Shown: positions 43,078-51,578 of the stretch, in pieces | Layout: each line of letters opens with the position of its first letter | Numbering within the stretch: the first letter of the stretch is position 1 | From: Actinomadura sp. J1-007 | Lineage (GTDB): Bacteria > Actinomycetota > Actinomycetes > Streptosporangiales > Streptosporangiaceae | Length of the DNA: 64,000 nt | Assembly (NCBI RefSeq): GCF_009793335.1 | Contig: NZ_WING01000001.1 | Span: 1,426,001 to 1,490,000 of the forward strand | Direction of reading: 5' to 3' | The notes under the pieces: model-generated | Database searches by the model: none | The model's input: only the letters and a program-made list of their open reading frames with translations | What the model was told of the DNA's origin: nothing | Translations under genes and position numbers: made by a program

Positions 43078-43941
43078 TCAGGAGTCGGAGACCCTGACCA
43101 GGCCCTCCTGCATCACCGACACGACCAGGTCGCCGGAGCGGGTGAAGACCTGCCCGCGGGCGAGGCCGCGCGCGCCGCCCGCGAACGGCGTGTCCTGGTA
43201 GTACAGCAGCCAGTCGTCCGCGCGGAACGGCCGGTGGAACCACATCGCGTGGTCGAGGCTGGCGCCCATCGTCCGCTTGTCGCCCCACGCGAGGCCGTGG
43301 TTGAGCAGGACGGTGTCGAGCAGCGTCATGTCCGACGCGTACGTCATCAGGCACACGTGCAGCATCGGGTCGTCCGGCAGCTCGCCGTCGACCTTGAGCC
43401 ACACCTTCGACTCGGGGGTCGCGAGGCTCGGGTCCTTGGCGGCCTCCCACGTGAGCGGGGTGACGTGCCGGACGTCGAACGGGCGGCGGCCGACGAACGC
43501 GTTGGCGGCGCGCTCCCCGAACACCGGGGTGAGCCGCTCGACCGCGTGCGGGAGCGTCTCGGGCGCGGGCGCGTCGGGCATCGCCGCCTGGTGCGCCGGG
43601 CCGTCCTCGACGATCTGGAACGACGCCGACAGGCTGAAGATCGCCTTGCCGTGCTGGACGGCGAGGACGCGGCGGGTGGTGAAGGACCGCCCGTCCCGGA
43701 CGCGGTCGACCGTGTAGACGATCGGGACGAGCGGGTCGCCGGGGCGGATGAAGTAGGCGTGCAGCGAGTGCACGGGGCGGTTGACCGGGACGGTCCGTCC
43801 GGCGGCGACGAGCGCCTGGCCCGCGACCTGGCCGCCGAACACGCGCTGCTGGCGGTCCTCGGGACTGCGCCCTCGGAAGATGTCGTTCTCGATCTGCTCG
43901 AGGTCCAGCAGGTCGAGCAGGGCCTTCAGAGTCTCCTTCAC
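43078..43941 (-). CDS. tesB: Acyl-CoA thioesterase II (TesB family)
   Basis: 287 residues, a tandem double hot-dog protein of standard length. N-terminal block LLDLEQIENDIFRGRSPEDR, VFGGQVAGQALVAAGRTV and HSLHAYFIRPGDPLVPIVY; C-terminal block TYASDMTLLDTVLLNHGLAW with GASLDHAMWFHRPFRADDWL. The conserved Asp, Thr/Ser and Gln active-site positions (Asp in SLDHAMWFH, Gln in GLARGQVF) are present. It hydrolyses acyl-CoA to free acid and CoA in the cytoplasm. The GTG start is at 43941. It stands alone between whiB7 and uvrD2. Confidence 0.94.
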   Translation of the reverse strand: MKETLKALLDLLDLEQIENDIFRGRSPEDRQQRVFGGQVAGQALVAAGRTVPVNRPVHSLHAYFIRPGDPLVPIVYTVDRVRDGRSFTTRRVLAVQHGKAIFSLSASFQIVEDGPAHQAAMPDAPAPETLPHAVERLTPVFGERAANAFVGRRPFDVRHVTPLTWEAAKDPSLATPESKVWLKVDGELPDDPMLHVCLMTYASDMTLLDTVLLNHGLAWGDKRTMGASLDHAMWFHRPFRADDWLLYYQDTPFAGGARGLARGQVFTRSGDLVVSVMQEGLVRVSDS

Positions 43942-44027
43942 AGCGGCCAGTCTCCCAAAGGGGCCCGAGTGAGCGGGGTCTCACCCCGCCTCGGGCGCGC
44001 CGCCGCCCTCGCGGACGGCGGTGGCGG

Positions 44028-46106
44028 TCAGGCGTTGAGGAGGGCGAGGACGGCCTCGCCGTACCTGTCGAGCTTGGTCTTGCCGACGCCGGGGATCTGC
44101 GCCAGGTCCTCCAGGGACTCGGGTCCGCGTTCGGCGATGGCCTGGAGGGTCGCGTCGGTGAAGACGACGTAGGCGGGGACGCGCTGCTCGGCGGACACCT
44201 CGGTCCGCCAGTCCTTGAGCGCGAGCAGCAGGCCCTCGTTGAGCTCGGCGGGGCAGTCCTCGCAGCGGCCGAGCTTGCGCTCGACGGCGGCGGTGAGGGG
44301 GCGCCCGCACACCCGGCACGGCTGCGGGCCCTTGGCGCCGCGCCGCTTGCCGCGGTCGACGCGGGCCGGGGTGTGGGTGGTGGTCTTGCCGGTCAGCCCG
44401 TCGAGGAACCGGGACGGCTTGCGCCGCCGGGCCCCGCCGGGCGACCGCGACAGCGCCCACGACAGCGACAGGTGCGCGCGGGCGCGGGTCACGCCGACGT
44501 ACAGCAGCCGGCGCTCCTCCTCGACCTGCTCGGGGGTCTCGGCGTAGATGATCGGCAGGGTGCCCTCGGCGAGCCCGGCGAGGAACACCGCGTCCCACTC
44601 CAGGCCCTTGGCCGCGTGCAGGGACGCGAGCGTGACGCCCTCCAGCGGCGGGGCGTGCTGGGCGGCGGCGCGCTCCTCCAGCTCGGCGACGAACTCGGGC
44701 AGCCCGGCGCGCGGGTCGTCGGCGGCCATGTCCTCGGCGAGCTGCGCGAGCGCGGCGAGCGACTCCCAGCGGGCCCGCGCGGCGCCCGCGCCCTCGGGCG
44801 GGCGGTCGCTGAAGCCCGCGCCGGACAGCACGTGCCGGACGGTCAGTATGAGGCCGGTGCCGTCGGTCTCGGCGTCGGCGCCCGCGCGGGCCGCGCCGCG
44901 CAGCCTGATCACGGCCTCGCGCACCTCGGGCCGCTCGAAGAACCGCTCGGCGCCGCGCAGCACGTAGGGGACGCCCGCGGCGGCGAGCGCGGTCTCGTAC
45001 GCCTCGGACTGCGCGTTGATCCGGTAGAGGACGGCGATCTCGCGCGCCGGGACGCCCTCCTCGATGAGCTTGCGGGCGCGGCGGGCGACGTCGTCGGCCT
45101 CGGCCATCTCGTCGTCGTACTCGTTGAAGACCGGCTCGGGCCCGTCGGCGCGCTGCGCGACCAGCTCCAGCCGGTGCCGCCGCGCCGCCTCGCCGCGCGC
45201 CTGCCCGATCACCCCGTTGGCGAGCCGGACGACCTGCGGCGTCGAACGGTAGTCGCGGGTCAGCTTCACGGTCTTGGCGCCGGGGTGCTCGGCGGTGAAG
45301 CCGAGCAGGTAGGACGGGGTCGCGCCGGTGAACGAGTAGATCGTCTGGTTGGGGTCGCCGACCACGCACAGGTCGTCGCGGCCCGGGCCGACCCAGGTGT
45401 CGAGCAGCAGCTTCTGGAGCGGGTTGACGTCCTGGAACTCGTCCACGACGAAGTAGCGGTACTGGTCGCGGACCTGCCGGGCCACCTCGGGGTGGTCGGT
45501 GAGGACGGCGGCGGTGAGCTGGAGCATCTCCTCGAAGTCGAGCAGGTTGCGCTCGCGCCTGAGCTGCTCGTACATCGCGTAGACGCGGGCGACGTCGACG
45601 ACCTCGGCGGGCGGCCTGCGGGCCGCGCGGACCACGGCGGCCGGGTAGTCCTCGGGGCGGTGCTGGGTGACCTTGGCCCACTCGATCTCGCTCGCGACGT
45701 CGCGCAGCTCGCTGCGCCCGTACGACAGGCGGCAGGCGCGGGCGGCGTCCGCGACGAGCCCGATCTTGGAGTCGATGATCCTCGGCGGCTCGCCGCCGAC
45801 GACGCGCGGCCAGAAGTAGGTGAGCTGGCGCAGCGCCGCCGCGTGGAACGTGCGGGCCTGCACGCCGGGCGCGCCGAGCTGCCGGAGCCGTCCGCGCAGC
45901 TCGCCGGCCGCGCGGGTGGTGAACGTCACGGCGAGGACCCGCTGCGGGGCCACCACGCCGGTCAGCGTCGCGTACGCGATCCGGTGGGTGATCGCCCGGG
46001 TCTTGCCGGTGCCCGCGCCCGCCAGCACGCACACCGGGCCGCGCACCGCCTCCGCGACCGCGCGCTGGTCCGGGTCGAGTCCCTCCAGCACCCCCTCAGC
46101 CACCAT
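44028..46106 (-). CDS. uvrD2: ATP-dependent DNA helicase UvrD2
   Basis: 692 residues from ATG 46106; GTG 46145 is in frame upstream. This is an SF1A helicase: Walker A VLAGAGTGKTRAITHRIAY, Walker B FVVDEFQDVNPLQ, motif III GDPNQTIYSFTGA, motif V LASLHAAKGLEWDAVFLAGL and motif VI EERRLLYVGVTRAR. The C-terminal part has a four-cysteine cluster (CRVCGRPL...CEDC) and an HRDC domain (SLEDLAQIPGVGKTKLDRYG). That arrangement distinguishes actinobacterial UvrD2 (M. tuberculosis Rv3198c). It unwinds 3' to 5' in DNA repair. It is divergent from mycoredoxin, as in mycobacteria. Confidence 0.95.
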   Translation of the reverse strand: MVAEGVLEGLDPDQRAVAEAVRGPVCVLAGAGTGKTRAITHRIAYATLTGVVAPQRVLAVTFTTRAAGELRGRLRQLGAPGVQARTFHAAALRQLTYFWPRVVGGEPPRIIDSKIGLVADAARACRLSYGRSELRDVASEIEWAKVTQHRPEDYPAAVVRAARRPPAEVVDVARVYAMYEQLRRERNLLDFEEMLQLTAAVLTDHPEVARQVRDQYRYFVVDEFQDVNPLQKLLLDTWVGPGRDDLCVVGDPNQTIYSFTGATPSYLLGFTAEHPGAKTVKLTRDYRSTPQVVRLANGVIGQARGEAARRHRLELVAQRADGPEPVFNEYDDEMAEADDVARRARKLIEEGVPAREIAVLYRINAQSEAYETALAAAGVPYVLRGAERFFERPEVREAVIRLRGAARAGADAETDGTGLILTVRHVLSGAGFSDRPPEGAGAARARWESLAALAQLAEDMAADDPRAGLPEFVAELEERAAAQHAPPLEGVTLASLHAAKGLEWDAVFLAGLAEGTLPIIYAETPEQVEEERRLLYVGVTRARAHLSLSWALSRSPGGARRRKPSRFLDGLTGKTTTHTPARVDRGKRRGAKGPQPCRVCGRPLTAAVERKLGRCEDCPAELNEGLLLALKDWRTEVSAEQRVPAYVVFTDATLQAIAERGPESLEDLAQIPGVGKTKLDRYGEAVLALLNA

Positions 46107-46281
46107 CCCCCCATCCTTGCAGCCGTCACGGGCGCGCGCCGACACCCCTTCCGAAACGCGGGCCCGCGCCCGGACGGCGGCCGCGAACGCCGTGTCCCGG
46201 CCCGGAATGCGTGGGAGGGTTCGGATGTTCTTCCTGACGCCGCAGTCAACAGATCATTCGAACGAGGGAGACGACGCACCG

Positions 46282-46569
46282 ATGGCGACGCCGACCGCCG
46301 ACCAGGCGAAGGGCCCGGCCGGGCCGCTCACCATGTACACCACCACATGGTGCGGCTTCTGCCGCCGCCTGAAGAGCCAGCTCGCCCGCGACGGCATCGA
46401 GATGGCCGAGATCGACATCGAGCGCGACCCGGCCGCCGCCGAGTTCGTGATGAGCGTGAACGGCGGCAACCAGACCGTTCCGACGGTCGTGGTCGACACC
46501 CCGGACGCCGGCCGCCACGTCCTCACCAACCCGAGTGCCAAGGAGGTCAAGCGCCTGCTCGGCGTCTGA
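46282..46569 (+). CDS. mrx1: Mycoredoxin (glutaredoxin-like)
   Basis: 95 residues. The redox motif is MYTTTWCGFCRRLKSQL, the CGFC-type site of mycoredoxin, near residues 24-27. AEIDIERDPAAAEFVMSVNG with NQTVPTVVVD gives the cis-proline of the thioredoxin fold. It reduces mycothiol mixed disulfides. M. tuberculosis Rv3198A lies in the same position beside uvrD2. ATG 46282 is preceded by GAGGGAG, and a clear terminator follows. Confidence 0.95.
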   Translation: MATPTADQAKGPAGPLTMYTTTWCGFCRRLKSQLARDGIEMAEIDIERDPAAAEFVMSVNGGNQTVPTVVVDTPDAGRHVLTNPSAKEVKRLLGV

Positions 46570-46623
46570 CCGCCCTCTCTGACCCCCTCCAGAGCGCGCG
46601 GTCCGCACATCGCCCGCGCTCCG

Positions 46624-46659
46624 AAGGCCCGCCGACCCGTTCCCGGGCGGCGGGCCTTT
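46624..46659 (+). terminator. Terminator after mycoredoxin
   Basis: AAGGCCCGCCG (46624-46634) pairs with CGGCGGGCCTT (46648-46658) and is followed by TTGTCGTT. A GC stem and short T-rich tail in the expected place. Confidence 0.8.
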
Positions 46660-46719
46660 GTCGTTCCCGGAGCCGTACCGGCGCGCGGGCGCGGTGCGCG
46701 GGCGCGGTGCGCGGGCCGT

Positions 46720-47633
46720 TCAGAACAGGGGCATCTTCGGCAGCGGGCCGCCGTACCAGCGCATAATGAGCTGCGCGGCGATCGACAGCGGACCGGGCGC
46801 GACGACCTCGCCGGCGTCGATGGCGGCGCGCAGCTCCTCGCGGGTGAACCAGGCGGCGTCGAGGATCTCCTCCGGGTCGGGCCGGAGCGGGGCGCGGCCG
46901 TCGGCGCGGGCGGTGAAGCCGAGCATCAGGCTGCGCGGCAGCGGCCACGGCTGGCTGCCGAGGTAGCGGACGTCGCGGACGGCGAGGCCGACCTCCTCGA
47001 TCACCTCGCGGGCGACGGCCTGCTCCAGCGACTCGCCGGGCTCGACGAACCCGGCGAGGACCGAGCGCCGGTCCGCGGGCCAGGACGGGCCGCGGGCCAG
47101 CAGGATCCGGTCGGCCTCGTCCCGGACGAGCATGATCACGGCCGGGTCGACGCGGGGGAAGTGCTCCGAGCCGTCCACCGTGCACACCCGCACGTGCCCG
47201 GCCGAGCGGACCTCCGTGGGCGCGCCGCAGCGCGGGCAGAACCGGTGCGTCGCGTGCCAGTGCTCCAGCGCGACGACGTGCGTGAGCAGGCCCGAGTCGC
47301 GGTCCTCCAGCAGCGCGCCGACCTCGCGGAGCCCGGCGGGCGCCGCGCCCTCGACCTCCGGGAGCGGCCCGGCCGCGCCGAAGTAGGCGGTGCCGGACGG
47401 GTCGACGCCGAGCAGCCACCGGTCGCCCGGGGCGCCTCGTCCGGGGCCACGAACGCGAGGGTCGGGGACGGCTCGTACACCACCGGCGCGCGCCCGCCCT
47501 CGACGACCAGCACCCGCGTGCCCGGCGCCGCCCACGCCGCCTTCACCCAGGCGTCGTCGCGGCGCCGCAGCGCCACCCGGTCGAGGGTGCCGCGCGCGAG
47601 CGCCAGCCATTCGAGGGGTGCGTGGTCGGTCAC
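46720..47633 (-). CDS. nudC: NAD(+) diphosphatase NudC, frameshifted as sequenced
   Basis: NADH/NAD pyrophosphatase of the NudC type. Zinc-binding region HRFCPRCGAPTEVRSAGHVR; Nudix box GFVEPGESLEQAVAREVIEE with VG following; family marker SQPWPLPRSLMLGF. The frame breaks at the G/C run 47426-47432. One extra base joins TLAFVAPDEAP to GDRWLLGVDPSGTAYFGAAG and gives 304 residues starting at GTG 47633. It corresponds to M. tuberculosis Rv3199c, which also lies beside uvrD2 and mycoredoxin. A sequencing error is likelier than a real loss of a conserved enzyme. Confidence 0.88.
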
Positions 47634-47732
47634 GGGTCCTGCTCTCCATTCGGTCCGGCACGGGGTGCGTCGGCGCGGGGTCGGCGGCGGGGGGGGCGGG
47701 CGTCGGCGGCGGGCCGGGCGGCGCCCTCCCGG

Positions 47733-49130
47733 TCAGCGCAGCGCGACGGCGAGTTCTTCCCACAGGTGGGCGGCGGTCTCGGCGCCCTTGAGCAGCAGCG
47801 GGATCTCGGCCTTCTCGTTGGGCGCGTGGATGCGGTCGTCGTCCAGGCCGACCGCGACGAAGATCAGCGGCGCCTCCAGGATGTCGGCGAGGTCGGCCTC
47901 GGGGCCGCTGCCGCCCTCCCGGGTGAACAGGACCTCGGTGCCGAACGCCCGTTCCATCGCCCGCCGCGCCGCCCGCACGCCCGCCGAGTCGATCGGCGAG
48001 AAGCAGGGCCGGACGCCGCCGCCGGGGATCTTGACCTCGGCCCGCACGCCGGGCGGGGTGCTGGCGGCGACCCACTCGCGGAACGCGGCCTGCACCTTGC
48101 CCGGGTCCTGCCCGGCGACCAGCCGGAACGAGATCTTGGCGTGGGCCTCGCGCGGCACGATCGTCTTGCCGCCGGGGCCGGTGTGCCCGCCCCACATGCC
48201 GTTGACCTCGGCGGTCGGGCGGGCCCAGACCCGTTCGAGGGTGGTGTAGCCCTTCTCGCCGTACGGGGCGCGGCTCTCGCCCGCCGTGCGCAGCCACGCC
48301 TCCTCGTCGAACGGGAGCCGGGCGAACAGCGCGCGCTCCTCGTCGGTCAGCGGCACGACGTCCTCGTAGAAGCCGGGCACCGTGACGCGGCCGTCCGCGT
48401 CGTGCAGGGCGGCCAGCAGCGCCGCCATCGCGTGCAGCGGGTTGGGGACGGCGCCGCCGAACGATCCCGAGTGCAGGTCGGTGGCCGGCCCGTACAGCGA
48501 CACCTCCGCCTCGGTCAGCCCGCGCATCCCGGTGCACATGGACGGCACGTCCGCCGCCCACATGGTGGTGTCGCTGATCACGACCGCGTCGCAGCCGAGC
48601 CGGTCGCGGCGGGCGCGCAGCAGGTCGGGGAAGTGCACCGACCCCGACTCCTCCTCGCCCTCGACCAGCAGCTTGATCGTGACGGGCGGCGCGTCGGCGC
48701 CGGACGCGGCGAGCCCGGCGCGGATGCCGAGGGTGTGGAAGAACACCTGGCCCTTGTCGTCGGACGCGCCGCGCCCGATCAGCCGGTCGCCGTCCACCAC
48801 CGGGGCGAACGGGTCGGTGTCCCACTCCGCGAGCGGCTCGACGGGCTGGACGTCGTGGTGCCCGTACACCAGCACCGACGGGGCGTCGGGGTCGGCGGCG
48901 GGCCACTCGGCGAACACCGCCGGGCAGCCGGGATCGTCGGCGGCGCCGGTCTCCCAGACCTCCACGACCGGGAACCCCGTCGCGCGCAGGTGGCCGGCGA
49001 GCCACTCCGCCGACCGGCGCACGTCGCCCGCGTGCGCGGGGTCCCCCGATATCGAGGGGATCGCCAGCCACTCGCTCAGGTCCGCGAGGAACCGCTCCCG
49101 CTCTCCCTCGATGTACGCGACCACGTCCAA
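47733..49130 (-). CDS. M20 family dipeptidase
   Basis: 465 residues. A metal-dependent exo- or dipeptidase with the usual dinuclear zinc ligands: VLVYGHHDVQPVEPLAEW, RGASDDKGQVFFHTLGIR, LVEGEEESGSVHFPDLL (the catalytic Glu pair) and the C-terminal HAPNEKAEIPLLLKGAE. A lid or dimerisation domain contains HSGSFGGAVPNPLHAMAALL. TTG 49130 has an AGAGGGG site; GTG 49124 is the alternative. It acts in the cytoplasm on small peptides. It is divergent from the DUF4031 gene. There is no obvious link to the siderophore operon. Confidence 0.93.
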   Translation of the reverse strand: MDVVAYIEGERERFLADLSEWLAIPSISGDPAHAGDVRRSAEWLAGHLRATGFPVVEVWETGAADDPGCPAVFAEWPAADPDAPSVLVYGHHDVQPVEPLAEWDTDPFAPVVDGDRLIGRGASDDKGQVFFHTLGIRAGLAASGADAPPVTIKLLVEGEEESGSVHFPDLLRARRDRLGCDAVVISDTTMWAADVPSMCTGMRGLTEAEVSLYGPATDLHSGSFGGAVPNPLHAMAALLAALHDADGRVTVPGFYEDVVPLTDEERALFARLPFDEEAWLRTAGESRAPYGEKGYTTLERVWARPTAEVNGMWGGHTGPGGKTIVPREAHAKISFRLVAGQDPGKVQAAFREWVAASTPPGVRAEVKIPGGGVRPCFSPIDSAGVRAARRAMERAFGTEVLFTREGGSGPEADLADILEAPLIFVAVGLDDDRIHAPNEKAEIPLLLKGAETAAHLWEELAVALR

Positions 49131-49222
49131 CCTCGCTACCCCTCTTCCCGTCCCGTTGACGGCCGATGCATGCCGTACTGTCTGGCACTGTAAGGGATCC
49201 GCCCGGTGAGCTTGGAGCTGTC

Positions 49223-49525
49223 GTGATCCTGATCGACCCGCCGCTGTGGCCCGCCCGTGGGCGGGTCTGGTCGCACCTGGTCAGCGACGTCTCGTACGCG
49301 GAGCTGCACGCGTTCGCGGCCCGGCTCGGGATGCCGCCGCGGGCGTTCGACCGCGACCACTACGACGTGCCGTCCGAGCTGTACGAGGCGGCGGTGGCGC
49401 TCGGCGCCGAGGCCGTGGGCTGCCAGGAGCTGCTCGCCCGGCTGACCCGGGCGGGCCTGCGCCGCCGCAAGCGGTACCGGCCGCGGGCCTCCGCGCCGCG
49501 CCCGGCTCCGCCCGTGCCGCGCTGA
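49223..49525 (+). CDS. DUF4031 domain protein
   Basis: 100 residues from GTG 49223 (GGAG six bases upstream). The DUF4031 pattern is complete: ILIDPPLWPARGRVWSHLVS, DVSYAELHAFAARLGMPPRA and FDRDHYDVPSELYEAAVALG. The C-terminus is Arg/Pro-rich. Function is unknown; the conserved DRDHYDVP suggests a metal or nucleotide site. It is convergent with the HD-domain gene. Confidence 0.85.
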   Translation: MILIDPPLWPARGRVWSHLVSDVSYAELHAFAARLGMPPRAFDRDHYDVPSELYEAAVALGAEAVGCQELLARLTRAGLRRRKRYRPRASAPRPAPPVPR

Positions 49526-49557
49526 GCCGCGCCTCCCGCGTTCGGGCGGGCGCGGGG

Positions 49558-50166
49558 TCACGCCTTGAGGAGCGTCAGCTCGGTCTCGACGTTGCGGCGG
49601 GCGGCGGCCTCGAAGCGTTCGCGGGCGGCGGGCGTGTGGAACAGCGCGGGCAGCGCGAGCAGCCCTTGGAGCACCTCGGCGCGCGCGGCGTTGAAGAACT
49701 CGTCGGGGACGAACGCGTACTCCTCCCGCACGGCGGCGGCGTAGGCCGCGTACCGGTCGGGGCCGGAGCCGAGGATCGCGAGGTCGGCGTCGCACAGCAC
49801 CTGGCCGTTGCGGTCGACGGGATCGGGCGCGTGGGTCTCGGTGAGCCGGACGAGCCGCCCGACCTCGGCGACGGTGCCGGGCCCGAGGTCGGTGTCGTTC
49901 AGCATCCGGGCGGCGAGGCGGGCGCTGCGCTCCTCGTTGTCGGCGCGCTCGGGGTCGTAGACGGCGTCGTGGAACCAGGCCGCGAGCCGGACGGCGTCCG
50001 GAGCGGTGGCGTGGGCGGCCAGCTCGTCCACCAGGTCGAGCACCGCGATCAGGTGCTCGCGGGTGTGGTAGCGGCGGTGCCGCTCGCCGTAGCGGGCGTC
50101 GAGCTCGGCGCCGATGTGCCGGGTCTGGGCGCCCGCGAGCGCGGTCCACCGGTCGACAAGGTCCAT
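49558..50166 (-). CDS. HD-domain phosphohydrolase-like protein
   Basis: 202 residues. Metal-site segments of the HD superfamily are visible: RRYHTREHLIAVLDLVDELA, AAWFHDAVYDPERADNEERS (His-Asp) and LCDADLAILGSGPDRYAAYA. The C-terminus ends VETELTLLKA. ATG 50166 is selected by fit to the family. It is probably a metal-dependent hydrolase of a small phosphorylated molecule. Its upstream region (50167-50340) contains two copies of cgtcgcgcacgggccgtcc and then the divergent siderophore promoter. Confidence 0.82.
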   Translation of the reverse strand: MDLVDRWTALAGAQTRHIGAELDARYGERHRRYHTREHLIAVLDLVDELAAHATAPDAVRLAAWFHDAVYDPERADNEERSARLAARMLNDTDLGPGTVAEVGRLVRLTETHAPDPVDRNGQVLCDADLAILGSGPDRYAAYAAAVREEYAFVPDEFFNAARAEVLQGLLALPALFHTPAARERFEAAARRNVETELTLLKA

Positions 50167-50352
50167 GGTCCCATCGTCGCGCATGGCCTCATCGTCGCGC
50201 ACGGGCCGTCCCTGCGCGCGGGCCGGTCCTCGCGCGCAGGCCCCGTCGTCGCGCACGGGCCGTCCGCGCGGATCGGGGGACGGGCGGGGACACGCGGTGG
50301 CATCGTTCTTGCGCGCGTCCGGGGCCGCCGCCACTATGGTTGCCACTCAGAG

Positions 50353-50371
50353 TTAGGCAAGCCTTACCTCA
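50353..50371. promoter_or_regulatory. Iron box (IdeR/DmdR1-type operator)
   Basis: TTAGGCAAGCCTTACCTCA follows the actinobacterial iron-box consensus TTAGGTTAGGCTAACCTAA at most positions, with TTAGG and CCT half-sites in register. It lies 20 bases before the ATP-grasp gene and overlaps the likely -10 region, which suits iron-dependent repression of the operon downstream. Confidence 0.75.
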
Positions 50372-50390
50372 CTTACCTGGAAGGGTGGCG

Positions 50391-51578
50391 GTGGCCGCCT
50401 CGCAGTCTCTCGTGCTCGTCGCGGGCAAGGTGACCGACTCGGTGACGCACGGCTTCCTGCCCGCCGCCGCGCGCCTCGGGCTGGACGTGACCGTGCTCAC
50501 CGACCGCCCGTCCGACCACGCCGAAGCGTACGCCGGGACGGACCCCGCGCCGACCGTCGCGCGGTGCGACGTGACCGACTTCCGCGCGATCGTCGCACAC
50601 CTCGCGCACGCGGCGGGCCCGCCGCTCGGGGCTCCCGCCGGGATCTTCTCCAACAGCGACTTCCTCCAGGTGCCGGCCGCGCTCGCCGCCGCGTACTTCG
50701 GGCTGCCCGCCAAGGACTGGCGCGCCGCGGCCCGCGCCAAGGACAAGGCGCTCATGCGCGCGCACCTCGCCGCGGTCGATCCGGTCTTCTCGGCCGACGC
50801 GGCGCGCGTCCCGGCGGACGCGCCGTACCCCCTCGTCCTCAAGCCGCGCGAGGGCGTGGCGAGCGAGGACGTGTTCCTCGTGAACGACGCGCGCGAGCTG
50901 GCGGCGCGCCGCGAGGAGATCAGCGCGCGGCGCGCCGGGCCGCTCGTCGCCGAGGAGTACCTGCCCGGCGCCCTGCACACCCTGGAGACCCTCGGCGACG
51001 GCCATGACCTGCACGTCCTCGGGTCGTTCCGCACGCGGCTGTCCGCGCCCCCGCACTTCGTGGAGGAACGGCTCGAATGGACGCCCCCGCCGCCGGAGAC
51101 CGGCCAGGTCCTGGCGCAGCTCGAACGGCTCGGCGTCGGGTTCGGGGCGTGCCACACCGAGTTCGCGGTGCGCGACGGGCGGGCGCGGATCATCGAGGTC
51201 AACTACCGGGTGATCGGCGACCACTGCGACTTCCTGCTGGCCGACCTGCTGGGCGTCCCGCTGTTCGAGCGGATCCTGCGCGTCCATCTCGGCGGACGGC
51301 TCGGCGCGCCGCCGCCCGTCCCGTCCGGGCACGCGGTGGCCGAGCCGGTCATCGCCACGCGGGCCGGGACGCTCACCGACGCGCCCGAGGCGATGGAACG
51401 GGCCGACGGCGCGGTACGGCTGTCGTACCGGCCGCAGCGCCGCGCGGGCGACGCGGTCGCGCTCACCCGCACCAACCGCGACTACCTCGGCACCGTCCGC
51501 GCCATCGGCCCGTCCGCGGCCGAGGTGGACGCGGCGATCGGACGGTTCCGCGCCGAGCACGCGTGGAGGATCGCGTGA
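50391..51578 (+). CDS. ATP-grasp ligase of a NIS siderophore operon (PvsA-like)
   Basis: 395 residues, close to vibrioferrin PvsA. ATP-grasp features: YPLVLKPREGVASEDVFLV (ATP-binding lysine), PLVAEEYLPGALHTLETLGD, and the metal-binding ARIIEVNYRVIGDHCDFLLA. It ligates an amino acid to a carboxylate with ATP. In the vibrioferrin pathway the equivalent enzyme builds one amide of the siderophore. The GTG start at 50391 has GGAAGGG upstream; GTG 50385 is also in frame. It is preceded by an iron box and overlaps the next gene by GTGA. The substrate is inferred from gene order only. Confidence 0.82.
   Translation: MAASQSLVLVAGKVTDSVTHGFLPAAARLGLDVTVLTDRPSDHAEAYAGTDPAPTVARCDVTDFRAIVAHLAHAAGPPLGAPAGIFSNSDFLQVPAALAAAYFGLPAKDWRAAARAKDKALMRAHLAAVDPVFSADAARVPADAPYPLVLKPREGVASEDVFLVNDARELAARREEISARRAGPLVAEEYLPGALHTLETLGDGHDLHVLGSFRTRLSAPPHFVEERLEWTPPPPETGQVLAQLERLGVGFGACHTEFAVRDGRARIIEVNYRVIGDHCDFLLADLLGVPLFERILRVHLGGRLGAPPPVPSGHAVAEPVIATRAGTLTDAPEAMERADGAVRLSYRPQRRAGDAVALTRTNRDYLGTVRAIGPSAAEVDAAIGRFRAEHAWRIA

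Noticed and set aside
46246..46608. Minus-strand frames opposite mycoredoxin
   Set aside because: They are mirror frames of the CGFC protein, which is unambiguous on the plus strand.
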